The notes under the pieces were generated by a model that was not told the origin of the DNA, searched no databases, and saw only the letters and a program-made list of their open reading frames with translations. Made by a program: the position numbers and the translations under genes. From CAZKWG01 sp964615375 (lineage in GTDB: Bacteria; Myxococcota_A; UBA796; CAZKWG01), in NCBI GenBank assembly GCA_964615375.1, contig CAZTOW010000045.1:16800-80799 (forward strand): a stretch of 64,000 bases of DNA. Direction: 5' to 3'. Positions 25,524 through 33,669 of the stretch are shown here, piece by piece; the stretch's first letter is position 1, and every line of letters starts with the position of its first letter.

Positions 25524-25970
25524 ATGAGGCTCGCGGCGCTGATCTTCCTGGTCCTCCTGGGATGTGGGTCAGAGAGCAAGCTCACGCTGGGGGACACCGG
25601 TAGCCCGGCGGGCTCGCCACGAGAGGGTAGGGCCCACCTGCAGGGCAAGGTGTGGACGGTGGATGGCGACCCGGTGGCGGGCGCGATCGTGTCTGTGGGC
25701 GCCCGCAAAGCCGCGACCAACGGCCTCGGCTTCTTCGTGCTGCAGGATCTGCCGGTTGGCCAGGCCGTGATCTCGGCGGAGGCGGAGGGCTTCGGCACGA
25801 CCGGGGCGGTGAGGACGCTGCAGGACGCGCTGGGCGAGGAGGTACAAGGGGAGGTGGAGGTCTCGGTCACACTGCTGAATGATGCGGGAGATCCAGACTC
25901 TGGCGAGAACGACCCGGACGGGACCCGCAACGACACGGGCGCCTTCGGCGGCCCCGCCGGCGCGTGGTGA
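25524..25970 (+). CDS. Lipoprotein with carboxypeptidase-regulatory-like domain
   Basis: The 148-residue lipoprotein (MRLAALIFLVLLGC signal) carries one carboxypeptidase-regulatory-like beta sandwich: LQGKVWTVDGDPVAGAIVSV, then TNGLGFFVLQDLPVGQ. The C-terminus, PDGTRNDTGAFGGPAGAW, matches the tail of beta-helix surface proteins and the relic at 27835-27888. The combination of a single small domain with this tail suggests a shortened surface protein. It follows the caspase pseudogene by 15 bases, and the FG-GAP lipoprotein starts about 70 bases downstream. Confidence 0.65.
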   Translation: MRLAALIFLVLLGCGSESKLTLGDTGSPAGSPREGRAHLQGKVWTVDGDPVAGAIVSVGARKAATNGLGFFVLQDLPVGQAVISAEAEGFGTTGAVRTLQDALGEEVQGEVEVSVTLLNDAGDPDSGENDPDGTRNDTGAFGGPAGAW

Positions 25971-26041
25971 GCCATACCATAACCCGATTCTGCACCGACC
26001 CCAGAGCGACGTGTGCTAAGCTCCACATCGTGAGGTGCCTG

Positions 26042-27754
26042 ATGGCTGGCTCGACCCATCCTAGAAGTTTCAGTCTAATCTTTCTGCCGATGCTCATTCT
26101 GATCGCCTGTTCCGGTCCCAAGACGGAGGGTGAAGATCTGTGCGGTGAAGGCACCATCTGGGATGGCGAGCACTGTGTTGCGGCCGCGGACACAGACGAC
26201 AGCGCTGTCCCCACGGGCGAGGGCGAGGGTGAAGGCGAAGGCGAGGGCGACACGGACTCCGGCGGGGAGGGCGAAGGCGAAGGCGAGGGCGACACGGACT
26301 CCGGCGGGGAGGGCGAAGGCGAGGGCGAAGGCGAAGGCGAGGGCGAAGGCGAAGGCGAGGGCGAAGGCGAGGATCCGCTCCCCGCGGCGCGCCTGGACGG
26401 CACCACCCGCCTGCCTGACGGCTACGCGCTCAACGGCGTCCGTGACGACGAGACTGCAGGGGCCAGCGTGGAGGGGATCGGCGACTTCGACGGGGACGGG
26501 ATCGCCGACCTCGCCGTGGGCGCCACCAACAGCAACGAGGGCGCGAGCTCCGGCGGCGCGATCTACGTGGAGCTCGGCCCCATCGCCGAGGATCGCGACC
26601 TGGGGGATGCCAGCCTGGTCCTCGCGGGCGACACGGTCTCCGGCTTTGCCGGCTGGACGCTGGCCGCGGTGCCCGACGTGGACGGCGACGGGATGGACGA
26701 GCTGCTGGTCTCCATGCCCGGCTACAACGCCATCCCCGGGCGAGCCTGCCTGGTGGAGGGCGGCAGCGCCGGCGAGGAGGATCTCTCCAGCCTCGATCGC
26801 TGCTGGACGGGCGAGGGCAGCCAGGACACCGCGGGCTCGGGCCTGGCCAGCGGGGACTATGACGGCGACGGCGTCGCCGATCTGCTGATCGGCGCGTCCA
26901 TGAACGACGAGTTCAGCGCCGACGGCGGCGCGGCCTACGCGGTCCTCGGGCCCGCCGAGGAGGGCGATGACCTGGGGGGCGCGGACGCGCGCATCTACGG
27001 GGACTCGAACTACCTTGGGTTGGGAGCCTCGGCCGCGGACGGCGCAGACTTTGACGGAGATGGCGCGGACGAGCTCATCGTCGGCGGGCAGGGCTACAGC
27101 AGCAGCGGTCGCGCCTGGGCCGGCGCCGCCTTCATCTTCCAGGGCTCGCCATCGAGCGGCGTGAGCTCGGACGCCGACGCCATCGTCCACGGACACACGG
27201 GCAACTGGTACGTGGGCGAGCGGACCCACTCCCTCTCGACGGGATCCGACGTGGACGGCGACGGCACTCTGGACCTGATCGTGGGCGCCCACGGCTATCA
27301 GGAGGGGGAGTCCGAGGCCGAGAGCAACCGCGGCGCGGCCTACCTCGTCTCGGGAGCCGGGCTGGAGGGGACGCTGGACCTCAGCTTCGCGGACGCGGAG
27401 CTGACCGGCGAAGATCCTGGGGATCACGCTGGATATGCGGTCGAGGGCGTGGGCGACCTGGACGGGGACGGCTTCGGCGACCTCATCGTCAGCGCCCCTT
27501 TCGCCAGCACCTACGGGCGCTACAGCGGGCGCGCCTATGTCCTCTACGGCCCGGTCGACGGCTCCTCCTCTCTCTCCGAGGCCGCCGCCGTCTTCGAGGG
27601 AGACGACGCCTACTGGCAGGCGGGCACCGCCGCGGCGGGCGGGCTGGACTGGAGCGGCGACGGGCTCGCCGACCTCGCGCTCTCGGCGAGCGCGGCCGAC
27701 GGCGGGGCAGAGAAGAGCGGCGTCGTCTACCTCATCCCGGGCCTGGCGCCCTGA
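26042..27754 (+). CDS. FG-GAP lipoprotein with long Gly-Glu repeat linker
   Basis: ATG 26042 opens a lipoprotein signal ending LILIAC. After a small Cys pair (DLCGEGTIWDGEHC), residues about 58-112 are Gly-Glu dipeptides broken by two DTDSG insertions. They are encoded by GGCGAG/GGCGAA hexamers, which are prone to length change. Seven FG-GAP-like units follow, among them DFDGDGIADLAVGA, DVDGDGMDELLVSMP, DVDGDGTLDLIVGA and DLDGDGFGDLIVSAP, predicting a seven-bladed Ca2+-binding propeller held away from the outer membrane by an acidic stalk. The protein is 570 residues. It is more GC-rich than the FG-GAP genes at 17737-20803. No MopE motif is seen. Confidence 0.85.
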   Translation: MAGSTHPRSFSLIFLPMLILIACSGPKTEGEDLCGEGTIWDGEHCVAAADTDDSAVPTGEGEGEGEGEGDTDSGGEGEGEGEGDTDSGGEGEGEGEGEGEGEGEGEGEGEDPLPAARLDGTTRLPDGYALNGVRDDETAGASVEGIGDFDGDGIADLAVGATNSNEGASSGGAIYVELGPIAEDRDLGDASLVLAGDTVSGFAGWTLAAVPDVDGDGMDELLVSMPGYNAIPGRACLVEGGSAGEEDLSSLDRCWTGEGSQDTAGSGLASGDYDGDGVADLLIGASMNDEFSADGGAAYAVLGPAEEGDDLGGADARIYGDSNYLGLGASAADGADFDGDGADELIVGGQGYSSSGRAWAGAAFIFQGSPSSGVSSDADAIVHGHTGNWYVGERTHSLSTGSDVDGDGTLDLIVGAHGYQEGESEAESNRGAAYLVSGAGLEGTLDLSFADAELTGEDPGDHAGYAVEGVGDLDGDGFGDLIVSAPFASTYGRYSGRAYVLYGPVDGSSSLSEAAAVFEGDDAYWQAGTAAAGGLDWSGDGLADLALSASAADGGAEKSGVVYLIPGLAP

Positions 27755-27788
27755 GCGTCCCGGGCGTCTCGGGTGGTGGCCGGGAGCC

Positions 27789-27830
27789 ATCACGAGCGGG
27801 GCGCGTCAAAAACGCGCTTCGCTCGCGTCT
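27789..27830. repeat. Palindrome D, copy 2
   Basis: ATCACGAGCGGGGCGCGT and ACGCGCTTCGCTCGCGT form a stem around a CAAAA loop, 35 bases after the stop of the FG-GAP gene, where it could serve as terminator. The preceding bases GGGAGCC are also conserved in the copy at 48848. Confidence 0.65.
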
Positions 27831-27834
27831 TGGC

Positions 27835-27888
27835 GACGGGACCCGCAACGACATGGGCATCTACGGCGGCCCGATGGCCTGGGAGTGA
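27835..27888 (+). pseudogene. Relic of a beta-helix / surface-protein C-terminus
   Basis: The frame reads DGTRNDMGIYGGPMAWE and stops at 27888. It closely resembles the last residues of the lipoprotein at 25524-25970; the first 19 bases of the segment, up to and including AACGACA, are identical. It has no start codon and directly abuts palindrome D, so it appears to be a leftover gene end. The rest of the gap to 28307 holds the inverted repeat at 28004 and otherwise nothing I can name. Confidence 0.45.
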
Positions 27889-28003
27889 CGCCGTGACGAC
27901 ACGAGGGACGAGGGGCCGAGCCCAACACCAGACGGCGAAGCCCCCTCCCACCCCATCGAGCGCGGCCGATCGGCCACGACCCGCCACGATCATCTCACGC
28001 GTC

Positions 28004-28138
28004 GACTCTGCGCTCTCGGCGGCCTCTGCGCTGAAATTTGTCTGAACTCAACGGTAGAGGTTGAGGCTTGTCGCCAGGGTCCCGGGGTTCTCGTGGTTTT
28101 AGCGCTGAGAACGCTGAGGTCGCAGAGAGCGCAGAGTC
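28004..28138. repeat. Inverted repeat of GCGCAGAG words (element C)
   Basis: The left arm starts GACTCTGCGCTCTCGGCGG and ends CTCTGCGCTGAAA. The right arm starts TTTTAGCGCTGAGAACGCTG and ends CGCAGAGAGCGCAGAGTC. The arms pair with some mismatches and enclose about 60 bases. The construction from repeated short words is like that of family B. It lies in the non-coding stretch downstream of the kinase gene at 28308. Confidence 0.6.
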
Positions 28139-28307
28139 GGCGCGGGCAGGAGACTGTGGCGGGTGCGGGCGGATGGGACGCGCTTACAGGGCGACGGAGG
28201 GAACAGATCGGGTGAACGTCGGAGCGGGAGAGAGGGGCTTCGCGCGGAGGGGCGGGGCCCTACGTCGGGGGGGCCGGCGGCGACCCGATGGGCCTCACCC
28301 TGCAGCC

Positions 28308-29969
28308 CTACAGCCGGCTCCGGTGCCGTAACATCTGGCGGCCGGTGTACAGGAACAACACGGCGCTGATCAGGTAGAACACCAGCGAGACGGTGGGCAG
28401 ATCGAAGAGTCGGGTGGGCTGGTGCTCGATCGCCAGGGTCCCGCACAGGGCCGCCATGCAGGCGAAGGCGGCCATGATCTGGCGGTTGGCCCGGCGGTCG
28501 GCGGCGCGAGCCTCGGCCTTCCACTCGACGTGGGAGACGTTGAACTGTACGCGCTGCTGGTCCACGTCGTCCAGGAGCTGACTCAGCGTGACGGGGAGGC
28601 GACGGGCCAACGCAGAGAGGGTGATGGCGCGGTAGGTCCAGTCCTCGGACAGGCGGTCGGCTCCCCAACGCTCACGCATCAGCCTGTCCACGTGCGGCTG
28701 GGCGGCGCCTATGGGGTCCACCTCGGGCACGACCGTCTTGGCCAGACCCTCGGCGGTGAGGATGGCCTTGAAGAACATGGTGAAGGCCGGCGGGGCGCGG
28801 ACGCGGTGGCGCAGGGCGCCGCGGGTGATGTCCATCAGGAAGGCGCCGATCTGCATCTCGGCGATGTTGCCGCCCGACCAGTGGCGCTCCATGACGTCGA
28901 TGCTGTCGCGCTCGAAGGCGTCGTAGTCGACCCGGCCCTCCTTGATGGCGATGTCGAAGAAGAGCCGGGCGATGGTGCGGTGATCGCCCCGGTGGACGGC
29001 GAAGAGCAGCGCCGCGATCCAGTCCTTCATGTCGTCGGTGAGCCGGCCCACCATGCCGCAGTCCAGCACGGCCACGATCCCGCCCTCCTGCACCAGCAGG
29101 TTGCCGGGGTGCAGGTCGCCGTGGAAGAAGCCGTGGTCGAAGAGCATGGTGTACATGACGGTGAGGGCGCGGCGCCCGACCTCGTCCATGTCGAAGCCGG
29201 CGGCGCGGGCCTCGCGGATCTTGACCCCGTCCAGGTAGCTCATGGCCAGCACGCGGCGGGAGCACAGGGCCTCGATGGGCTCGGGGAAGCAGACCCGCGG
29301 GTCCTCGGCGAAATTCCGGCGGAAGCGCCGGAGGTGCCGCGCCTCCTCCACGAAGTCGAGCTCGGCCAGGATGCTGCGCTCGAACTCGGTCAGGATGCCC
29401 CGCGGGTCGAAGAGGGCCACGTCGGGGAACTCGATGACGGCGCGGTTGACGATGAACTGGAGGATGTTCAGGTCGGAGCGGATCTGCGGGCCGATGCCCG
29501 GCCGCTGCACCTTCAGCACGATGGGGCGCCCGTCCAGGGTGCGCGCCCGGTGGACCTGGGCGATGGAGGCCGTGGCCAGCGGGGTCTGCTCCACCTCGCC
29601 CAGCCGCGACCGCCAGTCCGGCCCCAGGTCCGCCGCCAGGACGCCCTCCACGTCCGTCCAGGGCAGCGGGCTCACCTCGTCCTGAAGGGTCTGGAGGGCC
29701 TCGATATAGCTGGGCGGGATGACGTCCGGGCGGGTGGACAGCACCTGGCCCAGCTTGATGAAGGTCGGTCCGAGCTCCTGGATCGCCGTGACCGCCCGAT
29801 CCGGCGTGGAGCTGTACTCCTGGCGCTCCTGGCCTCCGGGCAGCCCGGCCACCAGCATCCCCAGCCCGTGTCGGGTGAGCACCATCGCCACCTGCCGCAG
29901 CCGCCCCACGTCCCGGACGGTGCTGCCCAGCGAACCCACGGTGCGAACGACCGGACCGACGATGCCCAT
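28308..29969 (-). CDS. ABC1/AarF (UbiB-type) atypical kinase
   Basis: The 553-residue protein has the family motifs in order: LGPTFIKLGQVLSTRPD (the KxGQ motif), TASIAQVHRA, the Lys in IVLKVQRPG, ELDFVEEARH, HGDLHPGN and the metal-binding VLDCGMVG. Two hydrophobic helices close the chain (about 490-545). Family members (UbiB, COQ8/ADCK) are membrane-bound ATPase/kinases linked to ubiquinone or isoprenoid lipid metabolism. The substrate here is not evident. It is transcribed in the same direction as arsC, which lies upstream with an 81-base gap, but a functional link to the arsenic genes is not obvious. Confidence 0.9.
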   Translation of the reverse strand: MGIVGPVVRTVGSLGSTVRDVGRLRQVAMVLTRHGLGMLVAGLPGGQERQEYSSTPDRAVTAIQELGPTFIKLGQVLSTRPDVIPPSYIEALQTLQDEVSPLPWTDVEGVLAADLGPDWRSRLGEVEQTPLATASIAQVHRARTLDGRPIVLKVQRPGIGPQIRSDLNILQFIVNRAVIEFPDVALFDPRGILTEFERSILAELDFVEEARHLRRFRRNFAEDPRVCFPEPIEALCSRRVLAMSYLDGVKIREARAAGFDMDEVGRRALTVMYTMLFDHGFFHGDLHPGNLLVQEGGIVAVLDCGMVGRLTDDMKDWIAALLFAVHRGDHRTIARLFFDIAIKEGRVDYDAFERDSIDVMERHWSGGNIAEMQIGAFLMDITRGALRHRVRAPPAFTMFFKAILTAEGLAKTVVPEVDPIGAAQPHVDRLMRERWGADRLSEDWTYRAITLSALARRLPVTLSQLLDDVDQQRVQFNVSHVEWKAEARAADRRANRQIMAAFACMAALCGTLAIEHQPTRLFDLPTVSLVFYLISAVLFLYTGRQMLRHRSRL

Positions 29970-30050
29970 GCCCTCTCCGTTATCCTGGCTCCGACGTCTG
30001 GGCGGGCTATCCCGAAAGTCGGGCCGGGGCTCGCGGGCGGGGGCGAGCGC

Positions 30051-30476
30051 TCACGGCGCCTCGCGCGCGGCGGCCAGCTCCAGGACCCTCGCCTCGATGG
30101 CGTCCCGCGCGACCCGGAAGTGCTGGAGGCGCTCCTCGTCGCTGAGATCCTCGTGCTTGCGGTCGGGGTCGGGCATGGCCCAGCTCAGGCGGCGGGCCCG
30201 GCCCAGGAAGACCGGGCAGGACTCCTCGGCGCAGAGCGTGATGACCAGATCCACTGTGCTGGGATCGATGGTGTCGACGTGCTTGCTGTGCTGGGCGCTC
30301 GCGTCGATGCCGCGCTCGGCGAGCGCGCGCAGGGCGTAGGGGTTGACGCGGGAGGGCTCGCTGCCAGCCGACTGCACGCGCACGGCGTCACCAAAGTGGT
30401 GGCGGGCGAGGGCCTCGGCCATCTGGCTGCGGGCGGAGTTGGCGACGCAGAGGAACAGGACGCTGTCGAAGCGCAT
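30051..30476 (-). CDS. arsC: Arsenate reductase, low-molecular-weight phosphatase type
   Basis: I chose ATG 30476 because the product then begins MRFDSVLFLCVANSARSQMA, with the P-loop CVANSARS close to the N-terminus as in this family; the upstream extension is antisense to arsA. Other conserved parts are SAGSEPSRVNPYALRAL, DLVITLCAEESCPVF with the redox Cys pair, and MPDPDR with the catalytic Asp. The 141-residue enzyme would reduce arsenate to arsenite, using thioredoxin or mycothiol-type reductants. It is divergent from the ArsA gene at 30550, with a 73-base gap that should contain both promoters. Confidence 0.9.
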   Translation of the reverse strand: MRFDSVLFLCVANSARSQMAEALARHHFGDAVRVQSAGSEPSRVNPYALRALAERGIDASAQHSKHVDTIDPSTVDLVITLCAEESCPVFLGRARRLSWAMPDPDRKHEDLSDEERLQHFRVARDAIEARVLELAAAREAP

Positions 30477-30549
30477 GGGATACCTCGACGCCCTCTTAAC
30501 CGATGGGCGCGGGCGGGGTGGGGGGCTGGCCAGCGGGATAAGGGAGGCC

Positions 30550-32274
30550 ATGTCGCACGATCGCTGCCTGTCCGAGCTGCTGGCCCACGCGCCGCGCACG
30601 CTGTTCTTCACCGGCAAGGGCGGGGTGGGCAAGACCTCCCTGTCCAGCGCCGTGGCCCTGGCGCTGGCCGACGCGGGGCGGCGGGTGCTGCTGGTCAGCA
30701 CGGACATGGCCTCGAACCTGGATGAGATGCTGGGGGTGCGCTTCGGGGAGGATCCGGTGGAGGTCCCCGGCGCGCCGGGGCTCTCCGTGCTGAACATCGA
30801 TCCCCAGCTCGCCTCGGAGGCCTACCGCCAGCGGGTGATCGCCCAGCTCGGGCCGGGGGCCACCGAGGAGGACCGGGCCCGGGTGCGCGAGGAGCTCTCC
30901 GGCGCGTGTACGACGGAGATCGCCGCCTTCGACGCGTTCACCACCATGCTCACGGAGGACGGGGGCTGGGACCACGTCGTCTTCGACACCGCGCCCACCG
31001 GCCACACCCTGCGCCTGCTCAGCCTGCCCGCCGCCTGGACGGGATTCCTGGAGGGCAACGATCGGGGGGCCTCCTGCCTGGGGCCGCACGGCGGGTTGAA
31101 GACGCAGGAGGCCCGCTTTCGCGCGGCGATGGAGGAGCTGGCCGACCCCGGGCGGACCACGCTGGTCCTGGTGGCGCGCCCCGATCTGCGCTCGCTGGCG
31201 GAGGCGGCGCGGGCGGCGAGCGAGCTGGCGGCCCTGGGGCTCACCCACCAGCGCCTGGTGGTCAACGGCGTGTTTCACGCCAGCATGCCGGAGGATCCCG
31301 TCGCGCGGGGCCTCGAGGCCGAGGGAGAGGCCGCGCTCGCCGCCCTGCCCGAGGCCCTCCGGGGACTGCCGCGAGAGGAGGTGCCGCTGCGGCCCTTCGA
31401 CACGGTGGGGCTGCCCGCGCTCCGGGCGCTGCTGACCGGGGGGGAGCTGCCGAGCGCCCCGGTCGAGGGCGAGGCGCCGGTGGGGGAGCTGGGGCTGGAC
31501 GCGCTGGTGGACGCGCTCGCCGAGCCCGGGCGCGGGCTCATCCTGATCATGGGCAAGGGCGGGGTGGGCAAGACCACGGTGGCGGCGGCGCTGGCGCTGG
31601 CGCTGGTCCGGCGCGGCCACCCGGTCCACCTCACGACCACCGACCCGGCCGGGCATCTGGGGCTGGCGCCGACGGAGGTGGTCGAGGGGCTGCGCGTGGA
31701 CCGCATCGACCCGAAGGCTGAGACCGAGCGTTACATCGCGAAGATCATGGAGGCCCGGGGAGCGGGCCTGGACGAGGCCGGGCGCGCGCTGCTGCGCGAG
31801 GACCTGGACTCGCCCTGCACGGAGGAGGTGGCGGTCTTCCACGCCTTCTCGCGGGTGGTGGCCGAGGCGCGCCACAGCTTCGTCGTCCTGGACACGGCGC
31901 CCACCGGCCACGCCCTGCTGCTGATGGACGCGACCGGCGCCTACCACCGCCAGACGATGCGCTCGCTCAGCCCCGCCATGAGCAGCCGGGTCGTCACCCC
32001 GCTCATGCGCCTCCAGGATCCCGACTGGACGCGCGTCATCGTGGTGACCCTGCCCGAGCCGACGCCCGTGTCCCAGGCCGCGGCGCTCCAGGAGGACCTG
32101 CGCCGCGCCCACATCGAGCCCTTCGCCTGGGTGCTCAACCGGAGCCTGGTGGTGGCCGGCGCCCGGGATCCGCTGCTGGCCGCGCGCCTGGCGGGCGAGC
32201 GACGACAGATGGCGCGGATCGCGGGCGGGCTGGCGCGGCGACTGTACACGGTCCCCTGGCGTCGGACGGGATAA
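30550..32274 (+). CDS. arsA: ArsA, arsenite-stimulated ATPase (copy 1)
   Basis: ATG 30550 follows AGGGAGG. The 574-residue protein has two ATPase halves: P-loops TGKGGVGKTSL (about 24) and MGKGGVGKTTV (about 335), and two DTAPTGHTLRLL / DTAPTGHALLLM signatures. The three Cys that form the metalloid site in Escherichia coli ArsA all have counterparts (ELSGACTTEI, GASCLGP, DSPCTEEV). It would drive arsenite or antimonite efflux together with an ArsB or Acr3 pump and receive metalloid from ArsD. No such pump is in the window. A second, clearly different ArsA is encoded at 33670-35445. The DUF6151 gene follows after 8 bases. Confidence 0.9.
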   Translation: MSHDRCLSELLAHAPRTLFFTGKGGVGKTSLSSAVALALADAGRRVLLVSTDMASNLDEMLGVRFGEDPVEVPGAPGLSVLNIDPQLASEAYRQRVIAQLGPGATEEDRARVREELSGACTTEIAAFDAFTTMLTEDGGWDHVVFDTAPTGHTLRLLSLPAAWTGFLEGNDRGASCLGPHGGLKTQEARFRAAMEELADPGRTTLVLVARPDLRSLAEAARAASELAALGLTHQRLVVNGVFHASMPEDPVARGLEAEGEAALAALPEALRGLPREEVPLRPFDTVGLPALRALLTGGELPSAPVEGEAPVGELGLDALVDALAEPGRGLILIMGKGGVGKTTVAAALALALVRRGHPVHLTTTDPAGHLGLAPTEVVEGLRVDRIDPKAETERYIAKIMEARGAGLDEAGRALLREDLDSPCTEEVAVFHAFSRVVAEARHSFVVLDTAPTGHALLLMDATGAYHRQTMRSLSPAMSSRVVTPLMRLQDPDWTRVIVVTLPEPTPVSQAAALQEDLRRAHIEPFAWVLNRSLVVAGARDPLLAARLAGERRQMARIAGGLARRLYTVPWRRTG

Positions 32275-32282
32275 GCGTCCTC

Positions 32283-32894
32283 ATGCCTGACCCTTCCCCC
32301 TCCCTCCCGTTGCGCTGCGCCTGCGGCGCCCTCCGCGGACAGTTTGACGCCACGCCCAGCCCGGGCGCGCGCGGCGTCTGCTACTGCGACGACTGCCAGG
32401 CCTACGGCCGCTGGATCGGCACCCCGGGCCTCCTCGACGCGCACGGCGGGACCGAGGTGATCCAGAGCTGGCCCGCGCGCGTGCGCCTGGAGGTGGCCGG
32501 GCCGCCGCTGGCCCTGATGAAGCTCTCGGAGAAGGGGCTTCATCGCTGGTACGCCGCCTGCTGCCGCACGCCCCTGGCCAACACGATGGCCAGCCCGCGC
32601 ATGCCGTTCACGGGCGTCCTCCGCCGCGCCATCGACGCCGACGACGCCCGGCTGGACGCGCTCTACGGGCCCGCGCGGGGCGTCCAGGGCCGCTTCGCCG
32701 TGGGCGGGTGCCCTCCCGGCGCGCACCCCTCCGCCAGCCTGGGGATCATCGGCAACGCGGTCGGCCTGATCGTGCGCGGCGCCTTCGCGGGGGGACACGC
32801 GCCCTCGCCCTTCTTCGGCCCCGATGGCCAGCCCGTGGTCGCGCCCCTGGTGCTCAGCCCCGAGGAGCGGAGGGCGTTGTACCCGGGCGCCTGA
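32283..32894 (+). CDS. DUF6151 / GFA-like zinc protein
   Basis: The 203-residue protein has three Cys clusters: RCACGALRG, GVCYCDDCQAYGR and YAACCRTPLANT. This is the order of the DUF6151 family, related in layout to glutathione-dependent formaldehyde-activating (GFA) zinc proteins. The Cys residues probably bind zinc. No reaction is established. It starts 8 bases after arsA copy 1, so it is probably in the same transcript and could have a metalloid or thiol-related role (inference from position only). It ends 5 bases before the convergent DUF4336 gene. Confidence 0.75.
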   Translation: MPDPSPSLPLRCACGALRGQFDATPSPGARGVCYCDDCQAYGRWIGTPGLLDAHGGTEVIQSWPARVRLEVAGPPLALMKLSEKGLHRWYAACCRTPLANTMASPRMPFTGVLRRAIDADDARLDALYGPARGVQGRFAVGGCPPGAHPSASLGIIGNAVGLIVRGAFAGGHAPSPFFGPDGQPVVAPLVLSPEERRALYPGA

Positions 32895-32899
32895 TCCGC

Positions 32900-33586
32900 T
32901 CAGCGCAACCAGCGGAAGGCCCGCTGGAGCTCCGCGACCCCGTCCCGCTCGTACCAGCGGCCGTGCGCCAGGATCACCCGCTCGGGCGCCCAGGCGAGCA
33001 TGCGCTCCAGGCAGGCCCGCGCCTGCTCCCGCCGGTCCCGGCCCCCATAGGTGCCGCGCAGGTCGAGCGGGGCCTTCCCGTCAGGGTCGGCGGTCCCGGC
33101 CAGCCGGACCAGCCACCACAGCGGCCCGCGGACGTGGGCGCGCTCGAAGTTCTCGATGAGGTCCGTCAGCAGCAGCGTGCGGCTCGCCCGATGGAAGAAC
33201 ACCACCTCGGGCAGGGCGCTGCTGCCGCGGAAGATGAGCTGGTCGAGATCCTCAGCCCAGGCGGCCGGGGCCTGGTCCTGGAGATCGGCCTGAAAGGCCA
33301 CGGAGATCCCCTGAGACGCGGCCCGCTCGCGCACCCCCGGCGAGGCCCAGGCCGTGGCCTGGGGCCAGCGCGCGGCCCAGTCGGGGATCCAGGCGTAGTG
33401 GATCGCGTTGGGGGAGACGAGGTGGGTCACCGGGCCGAGCGCCTCGATCTCCGCGGCCAGACCCTCGCTCAGGCGGGTCGGCGAGTGGATCCACAGCGCG
33501 CCGGAGCTCAGCCGCACCACGACCATCCGCGTGGGGAAGGGGATGTCCACCAGCGGGAAGGCCATCTCGATGACCGGGCCGTCCAC
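32900..33586 (-). CDS. DUF4336-domain protein (metallo-hydrolase-like)
   Basis: The coordinates use the only canonical start, GTG 33586. The conserved family N-terminus continues upstream in frame (DTLKPVADGLWIVDGPV) to a CTG at 33673 that overlaps the TGA of arsA copy 2, so the real protein is probably longer. Visible features are MVVVRLSSGALWIHSPTRL, VTHLVSPNAIHYAWIPDW, FHRASRTLLLTDLIENF and ERVILAHGRW. These are typical of DUF4336, which has a metallo-beta-lactamase-like layout. The function is unknown. Position and overlap make it part of the arsR-arsD-arsA transcript. Confidence 0.75.
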   Translation of the reverse strand: MDGPVIEMAFPLVDIPFPTRMVVVRLSSGALWIHSPTRLSEGLAAEIEALGPVTHLVSPNAIHYAWIPDWAARWPQATAWASPGVRERAASQGISVAFQADLQDQAPAAWAEDLDQLIFRGSSALPEVVFFHRASRTLLLTDLIENFERAHVRGPLWWLVRLAGTADPDGKAPLDLRGTYGGRDRREQARACLERMLAWAPERVILAHGRWYERDGVAELQRAFRWLR

Positions 33587-33669
33587 GATCCAGAGCCCGT
33601 CGGCGACCGGCTTGAGCGTGTCCAGGGGCTCGTAGGGGAGGACGGCGTCGGCGAAGGCCAGGGTACACC

